Shown here: positions 42,624 to 50,452 of the stretch, piece after piece
Layout of the letters: each line of letters begins with the position of its first letter
How positions within the stretch are numbered: position 1 is the first letter of the stretch
Translations under genes and position numbers: made by a program
Assembly: GCF_022747945.1 (NCBI RefSeq)
Contig: NZ_JALDST010000001.1
Span: 6,510,001 to 6,574,000 of the forward strand
Length of the DNA: 64,000 nucleotides
DNA from: Micromonospora sp. R77
GTDB taxonomy: Bacteria > Actinomycetota > Actinomycetes > Mycobacteriales > Micromonosporaceae
Direction of reading: 5' to 3'
Notes under the pieces: generated by a model
Databases searched by the model: none
What the model saw: only the letters and a program-made list of their open reading frames with translations
Told to the model about the DNA's origin: nothing

Positions 42624-42715
42624 TCAGCGGCAGCCGACGCTCGGCGGGCTCCAGCGCGCGGAGCAGGCGGCGCTCCTCGTCGCCCAGGCCGGTCCGGTGG
42701 GGCCGTCCGCACCGG
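42624..42715 (-). pseudogene. Possible remnant of a MarR-type C-terminus
   Basis: On the minus strand, GLGDEERRLLRALEPAERRL resembles the last helix of the MarR gene at 43811 (VLGTEEHRLFGALEPGERRL). No start and no DNA-binding part remain. A short stretch, so chance similarity cannot be excluded. Confidence 0.3.
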
Positions 42716-42736
42716 ACGACCCCGCCGGGCCCGGCG

Positions 42737-43165
42737 TCAGGCGTTGATCTGCTTGTGGCCGTTGCCGGTGGTCGCGGTGACGCTGATCCGGCGCGGCCTG
42801 GCCCGCTCGGCGACCGGGATGCGCAGCGTCAGCACCCCGTTGTCGTAGCCGGCCTCGAGCTTGTCGGTGTCGAGGGTGTCGCCGAGGAAGAGCTGCCGGG
42901 TGAAGGTGCCCATCGGCCGCTCGGCGGCGACCAGTTCCACGTTCTCACCGGTGGGCCGGCGGCGCTCCGCGCGGACGGTCAACACGTTGCGCTCCACGGT
43001 GCAGTCGATGCTGTCCGGGTCGACGCCCGGCAGGTCGAAGGCGGCGTAGAACCAGTCGCCGTCTCGGTAGGCGTCGAGGTGCATGACGGCCGGCCGGGCG
43101 GTGGTGCCGAAGAACTGCTCGGCGAGCCGGTCGATCTCACGGAACGGGTCGGTACGCATCAGCAT
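42737..43165 (-). CDS. Hsp20/alpha-crystallin small heat shock protein
   Basis: 142 residues. N-terminal arm MLMRTDPFREIDRLAEQFFG, alpha-crystallin domain (AYRDGDWFYAAFDLPGVDPDSIDCTVERNVLTVRAER then FTRQLFLGDTLDTDKLEAGYDNGVLTLRIPV). The GVLTLRIPV block is the family signature, and the C-terminus carries a degenerate RRISVT in place of the usual I-x-I motif. ATG 43165 is chosen for its GAGGAGG site and because the longer frame starts inside the HAIR operator. A holdase chaperone, expected to be HspR-controlled. Confidence 0.93.
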   Translation of the reverse strand: MLMRTDPFREIDRLAEQFFGTTARPAVMHLDAYRDGDWFYAAFDLPGVDPDSIDCTVERNVLTVRAERRRPTGENVELVAAERPMGTFTRQLFLGDTLDTDKLEAGYDNGVLTLRIPVAERARPRRISVTATTGNGHKQINA

Positions 43166-43203
43166 GGTCCTGCCTCCTCGGTTCTCCTGGCCGAAGGTGT
43201 CAA

Positions 43204-43224
43204 GTTGAGTCATGGTGACTCAAG
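43204..43224. promoter_or_regulatory. HAIR element (HspR operator)
   Basis: GTTGAGT, seven bases, ACTCAAG (43204-43224). On the minus strand this reads CTTGAGT-N7-ACTCAAC against the HAIR consensus CTTGAGT-N7-ACTCAAG, one mismatch. It lies over the promoter of the Hsp20 gene. Confidence 0.8.
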
Positions 43225-43287
43225 TTCTTGTTTCCTGTTTTAGCGCGTCGACGCCGGGTCGTCAACCGGGCCCCGGGATCCGACCGG

Positions 43288-43698
43288 TCAGCGGTTCCGG
43301 GCCGGCAGCAGGGCGATGAGCACGGCGGCCACGGCCAGGTGCATCGCGCCCAGGGTCAGCTTGGTGCTGCCGTCGGCCTCCGACCCGGCCAGCGGGAGCA
43401 GCGACAGCAGCGCCACGACCACCGCCAAGGCGGTCCAGATCGCGGTGGCGCGGCTGGTGAACCGCTCCAGCGCGATCAGCGCCGCCCAGCCGACCAGGGA
43501 CGCCACCAGGGAGAAGATGACCACGGACCCCACCCCGACGTCCATCGCCGGCTGCCCGGGGTTCGTCACCGTGTAGTCGACGCCGGCGATCCGGCCCAGC
43601 ACCCAGATCAGGACGCACGCCAGCACGGCGGCCGCCACGCCCAGTGCGCGGCGGCGCATCAGCGACATACCGGTGGCGGGATGTGCAGTAGCGCTCAT
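43288..43698 (-). CDS. Four-helix membrane protein (DUF6069-like)
   Basis: 136 residues with four hydrophobic helices (ALGVAAAVLACVLIWVLGRIAG, VVIFSLVASLVGWAALIALER, AIWTALAVVVALLSLLPLA and MHLAVAAVLIALLPA) joined by short loops; GVDYTVTNPG precedes the second. The pattern resembles DUF6069 integral membrane proteins. Function unknown. No partner gene is clearly cotranscribed. Confidence 0.75.
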   Translation of the reverse strand: MSATAHPATGMSLMRRRALGVAAAVLACVLIWVLGRIAGVDYTVTNPGQPAMDVGVGSVVIFSLVASLVGWAALIALERFTSRATAIWTALAVVVALLSLLPLAGSEADGSTKLTLGAMHLAVAAVLIALLPARNR

Positions 43699-43810
43699 GT
43701 TGTCTCCTAACAGGACGAGGCGGACGATTCGGCGAACCTACCAACGGCACATGCCCGACCGCCGCAGCCGCGCCGAGGCGGTGGCGCACGAGACCGACCC
43801 GCCCGGTCCG

Positions 43811-44308
43811 TCAGGTCGGGGGGTGCTCGGCGGTGAGGGTGATCCGGCGCAGCAGGTCGGCCAGCAGCCGACGCTCCCCGGGCTCCAGCGCACCGAACAG
43901 TCGGTGCTCCTCGGTCCCCAGCACGTCCATCGCGTCCCGCCAGGCGGCCCGGCCGGTGTCGGTCAGCTCGACGTCCACCCGTCGGCGGTCCACGGTGGAG
44001 GGCACCCGGTGGACGAAGCCTCGCCGGGCGAGGGCGTCGACCCGGGCGGTGATCGAGGCGGGGGCCAGGTCCAGGTCGTCGGCGAGTTCCGACGGGGCGG
44101 CCCGGCCGTGCCGGCCGGCCAGGGCGTGCAGGGTGTCGAACTCGTGCGCCGACAGGTCGTGGTCCACCAGCATGCGGTCCTTGGCGGCGCGCAGGTGCCG
44201 GGTGATGAACAGCATCCGCACCACCGCGCCCTCCACGTCCGGGTCCAGCTCGGGCAGGACGGGCAGCCAACGCTCGACGTGCCGGTCGGTGCGGTCGCGG
44301 TCGCTCAC
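43811..44308 (-). CDS. MarR-family regulator
   Basis: 165 residues from GTG 44308: VRMLFITRHLRAAKDRMLVDHDLSAHEFDTLHALAGRHGRAAPSELADDLDLAPASITARVDALARRGFVHRV with wing DRRRVDVELTDTG. A TACAGT box lies six bases before GTG 44308, so a longer ATG start (44326) is not preferred. Divergent from the MFS gene at 44374; two palindromic operators lie between. Confidence 0.87.
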   Translation of the reverse strand: MSDRDRTDRHVERWLPVLPELDPDVEGAVVRMLFITRHLRAAKDRMLVDHDLSAHEFDTLHALAGRHGRAAPSELADDLDLAPASITARVDALARRGFVHRVPSTVDRRRVDVELTDTGRAAWRDAMDVLGTEEHRLFGALEPGERRLLADLLRRITLTAEHPPT

Positions 44309-44314
44309 CCCGCT

Positions 44315-44320
44315 ACTGTA
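44315..44320 (-). promoter_or_regulatory. -10 box of a leaderless MarR message
   Basis: TACAGT on the minus strand, six bases before GTG 44308. Confidence 0.5.
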
Positions 44321-44360
44321 CGACATCGAAATATTCGTTGTCGAAAGGTTCGACGTCGAA
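44321..44360. promoter_or_regulatory. Double MarR operator
   Basis: Site 1 (44321-44343) pairs CGACATCGAA with TTCGTTGTCG around ATA, 9 of 10 matched. Site 2 (44349-44360) is the perfect palindrome TTCGACGTCGAA. Both are between the two divergent leaderless promoters. Confidence 0.65.
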
Positions 44361-44361
44361 G

Positions 44362-44367
44362 TATGTT
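44362..44367 (+). promoter_or_regulatory. -10 box of a leaderless MFS message
   Basis: TATGTT, six bases before GTG 44374. Confidence 0.5.
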
Positions 44368-44373
44368 GCGGCG

Positions 44374-45603
44374 GTGACCCATCCTCTCCGGCTCCGCGCC
44401 TTCCGACTGCTCTTCCTCGGTCGCACCGTCTCGGCCGTCGGCGACGCCGTCGTACCCACCGCCCTGGCCCTCGCCGTGCTGCGCGCCACCGGCTCCACCG
44501 CCGCCCTCGCCCTGGTCCTCGGCTGCGCGATGATCCCCCGGCTGCTCCTGCTGCCCTTCGGTGGCGTGATCGCCGACCGGTTCGACGCCCGACGGGTCGC
44601 CGTCGCCACCGACCTGGTGCGCTGCGCGGCACAGCTCGTCGTCGGCGTCGAACTCCTCGGCGGGGCACCCGCCCTCACCCACATGGCCGTCGCCTCCGCG
44701 GTCGGGGGCGCCGCCTCGGCCTTCGCCATCCCCACCGCGTCACCCCTGGTCGCCGGCACCGTTGACGAGCCCGCACGGCAGCGCGCCAACGCCCTGATGG
44801 GCGTCACCGCCAACGCCAGCCGGCTCGCCGGACCGGCCCTCGCCGGGCTGCTGATCTGGACCGCCGGCCCCGGCTGGGCGTTCGTCCTGGACGCGCTCTC
44901 GTTCGCCCTCAGCGCCCTGCTGCTGTCGATCCTGCGGGTCCGGCACGTACCCGTGCCACGCCGGTCGATCCGCACGGACCTCGTCCTCGGCTGGCGGGAG
45001 GTCCGCTCCCGCGACTGGTACTGGAGCAGCCTGCTGGCCCACGGCGTCTGGAACGGCGCCGCGGCGGTCCTGCTCACCGTCGGACCGGTGGTCGCCGTCC
45101 AGCGCCTCGGCGGGGAAGGCGTCTGGGTCCTGCTGCAACAGGGCGGCGCGGTCGGCCTGCTCGCCGGCTCCCTGCTCGCCGGCCGGTTCCGCCCGGGCCG
45201 ACCCGTGCTGGTCGGCAACCTCGGCCTGGCCGCCTACGCGGCGCCACTGCTCCTGCTCGCCGTCACCGCACCCGCCCCCGCGGTGATCGCCGCCTACTGC
45301 CTCGCCCTGACCGCGCTGGGCTTCCTCAACCCCGTCTGGGAAACCGTCGTGCAACGCGAGTTCCCACCCCAGGTGCTCGCCCGGGTCACCTCGTACGACT
45401 GGTTGATGTCGCTGGGCGCCATGCCGATCGGCTACGCCCTCGCCCCGCTCGCCGCCCGGCAGTGGGGCGCGTCGACACCACTGGCCGTCGCCGGGGTGCT
45501 GGTCGCCGTGGCCTGCGCCGGCACCGCCGCCGTGCCCGCCGTCCGGCGGCTCGGGTGGGCGGTCAGCGTCCCACCGCAACCGTCGGTGCCGGTGGGACGC
45601 TGA
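44374..45603 (+). CDS. MFS transporter
   Basis: 409 residues with about twelve helices. FLGRTVSAVGDAVVPTALALAVLRATGS and RLLLLPFGGVIADRFDARRVAV (motif A) are typical of the DHA3-like group, which contains macrolide exporters. Divergent from MarR and leaderless (GTG 44374). The operators at 44321-44360 suggest control by MarR. Its stop is only three bases from the end of the convergent cupin gene. Confidence 0.88.
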   Translation: MTHPLRLRAFRLLFLGRTVSAVGDAVVPTALALAVLRATGSTAALALVLGCAMIPRLLLLPFGGVIADRFDARRVAVATDLVRCAAQLVVGVELLGGAPALTHMAVASAVGGAASAFAIPTASPLVAGTVDEPARQRANALMGVTANASRLAGPALAGLLIWTAGPGWAFVLDALSFALSALLLSILRVRHVPVPRRSIRTDLVLGWREVRSRDWYWSSLLAHGVWNGAAAVLLTVGPVVAVQRLGGEGVWVLLQQGGAVGLLAGSLLAGRFRPGRPVLVGNLGLAAYAAPLLLLAVTAPAPAVIAAYCLALTALGFLNPVWETVVQREFPPQVLARVTSYDWLMSLGAMPIGYALAPLAARQWGASTPLAVAGVLVAVACAGTAAVPAVRRLGWAVSVPPQPSVPVGR

Positions 45604-45606
45604 CGG

Positions 45607-45996
45607 TCACAGCGGGTGCCCCGTGGTGGCGTCCACCTGAGCGGGCACGTCGTCGTGCCGGTCCCCCACGCTGGACGTGCCCGACGGCTCGAACATCAGG
45701 ATCGACGCGCCACCCGCGCTGGACGGGCGGTGCGCCACGCCGCGCGGCACCACGAAGACGGCGCCGCGCGGCAGCACCACCTCCCGCTCGGCCGGCTGGT
45801 CGCGCAGCGCGATCCGCAGTTCCCCCTCCAGCACCAGGAAGAACTCGTCGGTGTGGTCATGGGTGTGCCAGACGTGCTCGCCGGCCACCTTCGCGATCCG
45901 TACGTCGTAGTCGTTGACCCGGGTGACGATCCGGGGACTCCACAGCTGGTCGAAACGCGTCAGGGCGGCGGCCAGGTCGATCGGCTCGTTCGTCAT
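45607..45996 (-). CDS. Cupin-domain protein
   Basis: 129 residues: a single small cupin barrel with HTHDHTDEFFLVLEGELRI (metal-binding His/Glu motif 1) and PRGAVFVVPRGVAHRPSSAG (motif 2). ATG 45996. The long C-terminal tail is unstructured. Substrate unknown. The gene meets the MFS gene tail to tail. Confidence 0.82.
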   Translation of the reverse strand: MTNEPIDLAAALTRFDQLWSPRIVTRVNDYDVRIAKVAGEHVWHTHDHTDEFFLVLEGELRIALRDQPAEREVVLPRGAVFVVPRGVAHRPSSAGGASILMFEPSGTSSVGDRHDDVPAQVDATTGHPL

Positions 45997-46022
45997 GCCA
46001 CCATGCTGCCCGAGCGCGGCGG

Positions 46023-46508
46023 TCACAGGCGACGGTGCATCACGTGCAGCCCGACCCGGCCCAGGGTGGGATGAGCGAACGCCTCCGGCACCGTGCCGAT
46101 CACCGTGAAGCCGAGCTGCCGGTACAGCCGTACCGCCGCCTCGTTGGTGTCCACCACGGCGTTGAACTGCATCGCCGCGAAGCCCCGGTCCCGGGCCCAG
46201 TCCAGGGCGTCCTCGCACAGGGCCCGGCCGACGCCGCGACCCCGGGCCGCGGCGGCCACCATGAAACTCGCCGTGGCGACGTGCGCGCCGGGACCGGGCC
46301 GGTTCGCGCCCATCTTCGCGGTGCCGACGACGATGCCGTCCTGCTCGGCCACCACCGTCCGGCCGGGCGGTCGCTCGACCCACACGTCGTGCGCCACCTC
46401 GGCGCTCCAGGCCGGGTCGTACGCGAAGGTCTCGCGCGCGACGATGACCTCCTCGACGATCGGCCAGACCTGGACCCAGTCGGCCCCGGTGAACTCTCGG
46501 ATCCGCAT
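46023..46508 (-). CDS. GNAT N-acetyltransferase
   Basis: 161 residues: MRIREFTGADWVQVWPIVEEVIVARETFAYDP at the start, motif A AARGRGVGRALCEDALDWARDRGF (acetyl-CoA binding) and motif B VDTNEAAVRLYRQLGFTVIG. The layout is that of phosphinothricin-type or aminoacyl acetyltransferases; the acceptor is unknown. ATG 46508 lies seven bases after a TAGGGT box, so leaderless. Confidence 0.85.
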   Translation of the reverse strand: MRIREFTGADWVQVWPIVEEVIVARETFAYDPAWSAEVAHDVWVERPPGRTVVAEQDGIVVGTAKMGANRPGPGAHVATASFMVAAAARGRGVGRALCEDALDWARDRGFAAMQFNAVVDTNEAAVRLYRQLGFTVIGTVPEAFAHPTLGRVGLHVMHRRL

Positions 46509-46515
46509 CCGGGGC

Positions 46516-46521
46516 ACCCTA
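46516..46521 (-). promoter_or_regulatory. -10 box of a leaderless GNAT message
   Basis: TAGGGT on the minus strand, seven bases before ATG 46508. Confidence 0.45.
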
Positions 46522-46571
46522 TCGACACCGCCCGGCCGCCGCCGACCGGATTTCCGACCCCGACAGCCCTT

Positions 46572-46577
46572 CATACT
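46572..46577 (+). promoter_or_regulatory. -10 box for the gene at 46585
   Basis: CATACT, seven bases before ATG 46585. Confidence 0.4.
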
Positions 46578-46584
46578 TGTCGCC

Positions 46585-47403
46585 ATGCTCTGGGGTCTCA
46601 GCGGTCCGCTCTTCCTCCTCGACTACGTCACGGCGGTCGCCGCGGCGACCGCCGTCGCCCTGGCCGTCCGGTCGGTGACCGGCTGGCGTACCCGGGGCGC
46701 GGCACCGAACACCGTGGAGCTGGCCTACCTGACCGACCGGGCCGGGCTGGCCTGCCAGGTCGGCGTCGCCGCCCTGCACCGGACCGCGACGGTACGCGTC
46801 GGTGAACTGTCCACCCTGACGGTCGACGGCCCACCACCACCTCGGCCCGCCCCGCTGGTCCGGGCCCTGCACACCGCGCTGCGCCGCCCGCAGACCTGGG
46901 CCGCCGTCCTCGCCGACCCGGAAGTGAACCGGGCACTGCGGCGGATGGTCGGCCGGCTGGTCCGCGACGGGTGGCTGCTCACCCCCGCCCAGCGGCGCCG
47001 GACCGCGCTCGGCACCCTGCCGCTCTTCGCGGTCGCCGCCGTCGGACTGACCCGGCTGGTCGACAGCGCGGTCGAGGGCCGCGACGCCGGCGCACCGCCC
47101 TTCGTGGCCGGCCTGCTGCTGGCCTGCCTGGCCACCCTGCTCGGCGGCTGGTGGCTGGCGGAGGTGCCGGAGACCGGGGCCGCCGCCCGCCGGCTGCTGC
47201 GGCGACTGCGCCGCGCGCACGCCGACCTCGCCCCGGAACAGCGTCCCGCCTGGAGCGAACGCGGCACCGACGACCTGCTGACCGCGATGGCGCTGTTCGG
47301 GCCGCGCCCGCTGCTCGCCATCGACCCGCGACTGGCCGCGCAGCTCGGCATCGACAACGACCGCACCCGCCCCACCACGTACGCGAAGACCGCCCGACGC
47401 TGA
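46585..47403 (+). CDS. TIGR04222-type membrane protein
   Basis: 272 residues. One N-terminal hydrophobic helix (FLLDYVTAVAAATAVALAV), a cytosolic stretch with ELAYLTDRAGLACQVGVAALHRTATVRVG, two further helices (LPLFAVAAVGLTRLV and FVAGLLLACLATLLGGWWLAE) and a C-terminal domain. The AYLTDRAG block and overall plan match TIGR04222, a family of unknown function common in actinobacteria. Leaderless start. Confidence 0.78.
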   Translation: MLWGLSGPLFLLDYVTAVAAATAVALAVRSVTGWRTRGAAPNTVELAYLTDRAGLACQVGVAALHRTATVRVGELSTLTVDGPPPPRPAPLVRALHTALRRPQTWAAVLADPEVNRALRRMVGRLVRDGWLLTPAQRRRTALGTLPLFAVAAVGLTRLVDSAVEGRDAGAPPFVAGLLLACLATLLGGWWLAEVPETGAAARRLLRRLRRAHADLAPEQRPAWSERGTDDLLTAMALFGPRPLLAIDPRLAAQLGIDNDRTRPTTYAKTARR

Positions 47404-47480
47404 CCACGCCCGCGATCGGGCGACCCGAGCCGGGATGCGGCAGAGTGACACCGGTGACCAGCATGAGGGAGGCGGTAGCC

Positions 47481-48940
47481 GTGGAGGGTCCGACCGGGGT
47501 GGTGTTCCCCGAGACCGGCGCGGGACGCAGCACCACCGCGCTGGGCCGCGCGGTGGTCGCCGACGCCCTGCGCGCCGTCGACCCGGTCGGCGCGCGGTCC
47601 GCCGAACACGAGACCGACTGGCGGCACGGCTACCTCGGCCACTTCCGCCGCCTCGTCGAGGCCGGCCTGCTCTCCCGCGAGGCCGCCCTCACCATCGCCC
47701 GCGACGGCCTCGCCTCGCTGCACCGCCGGATGCGGGTGGTCCCCGAGGACGGGCCCGAGATCGGCTTGGACGAGGTCTTCGACCTCACCACCGGCCACCC
47801 GCCGCTGCACACCGCCACGGTCACCGGCGACGGTGCGGTCGAGCAGGAGCTGTCGCTGCCGTACCGGGGTCAGCGGCTGCGCGGCGACGACCTGCGCCGC
47901 CGGCTCGACGCGTGGGTCGACGCGGGCGTCATCGAACCGTCCTGCGCCGAGGCGGTCCGGGCCGTCATGGCCAACCCGGACTGGCTCGACCTGCGCGACC
48001 AGCGGGTCGTGGTGCTCGGCGCGGGCGCGGAGATGGGCCCGCTGCCGTCCGTGCTGCGCTGGGGCGGCGACGTGGTCGCCCTCGACCTGCCCCGCCCCGA
48101 CATCTGGCGGAGGTGCTGCGCACCGCCCGCCGGCACGGCGACCGGCTGCACCTGCCCGTGCGGCCGGGCACCGGCGACGACGACGCCGCGCTGGCCGCCG
48201 GCGCGGGCGCCGACCTGCTGCACCGCCTCCCGCAGGCCGCGCAGTGGCTGCTCGGCGTCGACGGGCGGCTGGTGCTGGGCAACTACGTGTACGCCGACGG
48301 CGCGACCAACGTCCGGGTCGCCACCGCCGTCGACGCGCTCACCCGCCACGTCCAGGACCGCCGCGACGACGTGGCGCTGGCCTTCCTGGCCACCCCCACC
48401 GACGTGTACGCCGTCCCCGCCGACGCGGTGCGCCACGCCGAACACGGCTACGCCGCCCGGGGCCTGGCCCGGCGGTCGCTGCGGGTGCTCTCCGGCGGCC
48501 GACTGCTGCACCGCAACTATCCGCCCGACGCCGACCCCGGCATCAACGACAGTCTCGTCCCGCAGCAGGGCCCCAACTACGCGCTCGCCAAGCGGCTGCA
48601 ACGCTGGCGCGCGGCGGTGGCCCGGGACGCCGGGTCGACCGTGTCGTTCACCGTGGCGCCGCCGACGCGTACCCGGTCGGTGCTGCGCAACCGGGCCCTC
48701 GCCGCCGCGTACGCCGGGGCGCACCGGTTCGGCATCGAGGTGTTCGAGCCGGCCACCAGCAACACGCTGATGGCGGCGCTGCTGGTGCACGACCTGCGCA
48801 CCGGCCCGCCCGCCCAGCCGCAACCCTGGCAGGACGAGGCGTACGCGGCGGCGCACGGCGGCCTGTGGCGGGTCCCGTACGCCCCGCGCAGCGCCCTCGG
48901 CCTCGCCGTCCTGCTCGGCATCGGCGCCACCCGCGGCTAG
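47481..48940 (+). pseudogene. Unknown Rossmann-fold protein, frameshifted once
   Basis: Start GTG 47481 behind GGGAGG; ATG 47463 is possible. The protein reads to about 48108 (VVVLGAGAEMGPLPSVLRWGGDVVALDLPRPDIW), then continues as AEVLRTARRHGDRLHLPVRPG in another frame; one G lost at about 48107-48110 explains it. The nucleotide-binding GAGAEMG motif is in the middle, with long N- and C-terminal regions of no known family. Total about 486 residues. Likely a dehydrogenase-like or epimerase-like protein. Its TAG stop is part of the next gene's promoter. Confidence 0.65.
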
Positions 48941-48943
48941 GCT
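48938..48943 (+). promoter_or_regulatory. -10 box of a leaderless HNH-like message, overlapping the preceding stop codon
   Basis: TAGGCT, six bases before GTG 48950; the first three bases are the TAG stop of the preceding gene. Confidence 0.5.
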
Positions 48944-48949
48944 GCCGGA

Positions 48950-49438
48950 GTGCTCGCCCTGGTCACCGGCCTGTCCCGGCACTTCACCGAGGAGAGCCTG
49001 CGGGCGCACCTGCTGGCCCGCTGCCGGCGCCGCCCCGACGGCTGCCTCGTCGTGCGCGGCTACGGCCCCGTCCGGGGCGTCCGGCAGAAGGTCGCCGGCC
49101 GGGCGTGGGCGCACATCGCCGCCTACGCCGTCCTCGTCGGCGGCTACGACCCGACGCTCGACGTGGACCAGGTCTGCGGGGTCGGCGACTGCATCGAGCC
49201 GACGCACCTGCGCCAGGTGACCCGGGCGGAGACCGCCCGCCACCGCCGGCAGGAGCCACGCTGCCGCAACGGCCACCAGCGGGAGGTCGACGAGGCGACC
49301 GGCCGGTACCGCCGGGTGTGCCGGGAGTGCAACCGGGAGGCGCAGCGCCGCTGGCGCGAGCGGCGTACCGCAGAGGCCGTCGCCGCCCGGGCCGCGTTCG
49401 GTCGCGACCCGTCCGCCGGCCGGCCGCCCACCGAATGA
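48950..49438 (+). CDS. HNH-endonuclease-like protein (incomplete motif)
   Basis: 162 residues from GTG 48950. LDVDQVCGVGDCIEPTHLRQVTRAETAR resembles the zinc-type HNH fold of phage and homing nucleases (usual form: VDHLCxNxxCVNPxHLxxVT), but the first catalytic His is a Gln here. A CRNG...CRECN pair forms a second metal site, and the C-terminus is Arg-rich. The loss of the first His may have abolished cleavage, leaving a DNA-binding protein. Confidence 0.6.
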   Translation: MLALVTGLSRHFTEESLRAHLLARCRRRPDGCLVVRGYGPVRGVRQKVAGRAWAHIAAYAVLVGGYDPTLDVDQVCGVGDCIEPTHLRQVTRAETARHRRQEPRCRNGHQREVDEATGRYRRVCRECNREAQRRWRERRTAEAVAARAAFGRDPSAGRPPTE

Positions 49439-49554
49439 GCCGTCGGCCGTTCGCCGCTGATCACCCGATCGGCCGAAGATCCGTGTCGAGGACCGCCCAC
49501 CCGCTCCGTCCCACCCCCGACAGGGTTGTTCGGACGACAGTGGGAGGCCGCGCG

Positions 49555-50148
49555 ATGCGGAAGGTGATCGCGAACGAGTGGATGACGTTGGACGGGGTGG
49601 TGCAGGCTCCCTCCTACCCCGACGAGGACCCCACCGGAGACTTCCGGCACGGCGGGTGGCACGCCCGCTACTTCGAGGACGTGTCGATGAACTGGGTGGT
49701 CGAGAACGTGCGTGGCGCCGGCGGCTACCTGCTCGGGCGCGGCACCTACGAGATCTTCGCGGCGCACTGGCCGACCGCGCCGCAGGAGCAGCAGGTGCTC
49801 GCCGAGCCGCTGAACACGTTGCCGAAGTACGTCGCCTCGACGACCCTCGACGGACCCCTCGACTGGCAGAACTCGACGCTGCTGGGCGGTGACATCGCCG
49901 CGGCGGTCCGCGAGCTCAAGGCCCAGGAGGGCGGGAACCTGCACGTCATCGGCAGCCCCGGTCTCGTGCAGACCCTGCTGGCCCTGGACCTGCTGGACGA
50001 GCTGCGGATGATGATCGACCCGGTGCTGGTGGGCGGCGGCAAGCGGCTCTTCGCCGACGACGGCGCGCACCGCCCGCTGCGACTGGCTGACAGCCGGGTG
50101 ACCAGCACCGGCGCGATCATCGCGACGTACGCCGCCACCGGCGGCTGA
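49555..50148 (+). CDS. RibD-type dihydrofolate-reductase-like protein
   Basis: 197 residues from ATG 49555 (GGGAGG upstream). VIANEWMTLDGVVQAP is the typical first strand of the RibD C-terminal/DHFR-like family; GGYLLGRGTYEIFAAHWP, LPKYVASTTL and LHVIGSPGLVQTLLALDLLDELRMMIDPVLVGGGKRLF complete the NADPH-binding fold. Substrate unknown. Confidence 0.87.
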   Translation: MRKVIANEWMTLDGVVQAPSYPDEDPTGDFRHGGWHARYFEDVSMNWVVENVRGAGGYLLGRGTYEIFAAHWPTAPQEQQVLAEPLNTLPKYVASTTLDGPLDWQNSTLLGGDIAAAVRELKAQEGGNLHVIGSPGLVQTLLALDLLDELRMMIDPVLVGGGKRLFADDGAHRPLRLADSRVTSTGAIIATYAATGG

Positions 50149-50452
50149 CCCGGTCGCTTCCGGGGCGCGGCGTCCGCCGTGCCGTCGGTGGCTCGACGGG
50201 GGGCTGCCGCCGGTACGGCGGGACGCCGATCTCTCGAACTGCAGTTCGCGGGGGACCGCAGACCGGCGCGTACACCAGCGTGCTCCCTTATGCACAAGAA
50301 CTGTCATTATGATGTAGCGCCGATTCGCCCCCTTTGTCCGCCCGGTTTATTGAATTACCGGTAATGGCAATACGGTAAACCGGTCGGATGTCGGCGACTG
50401 CCGGGAGCGATGGGTCGGACAGCGCCAGCACCCCTGTGCGAGCATCGCTCGG
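50149..50452. other. AT-rich intergenic stretch with nested inverted repeats
   Basis: No gene. CCGGTTTA (50342-50349) pairs with TAAACCGG (50376-50383), and the perfect palindrome ATTACCGGTAAT (50354-50365) lies between them. Low GC compared with the neighbourhood. The pattern could be a regulator site for the DUF2332 gene. Confidence 0.45.
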
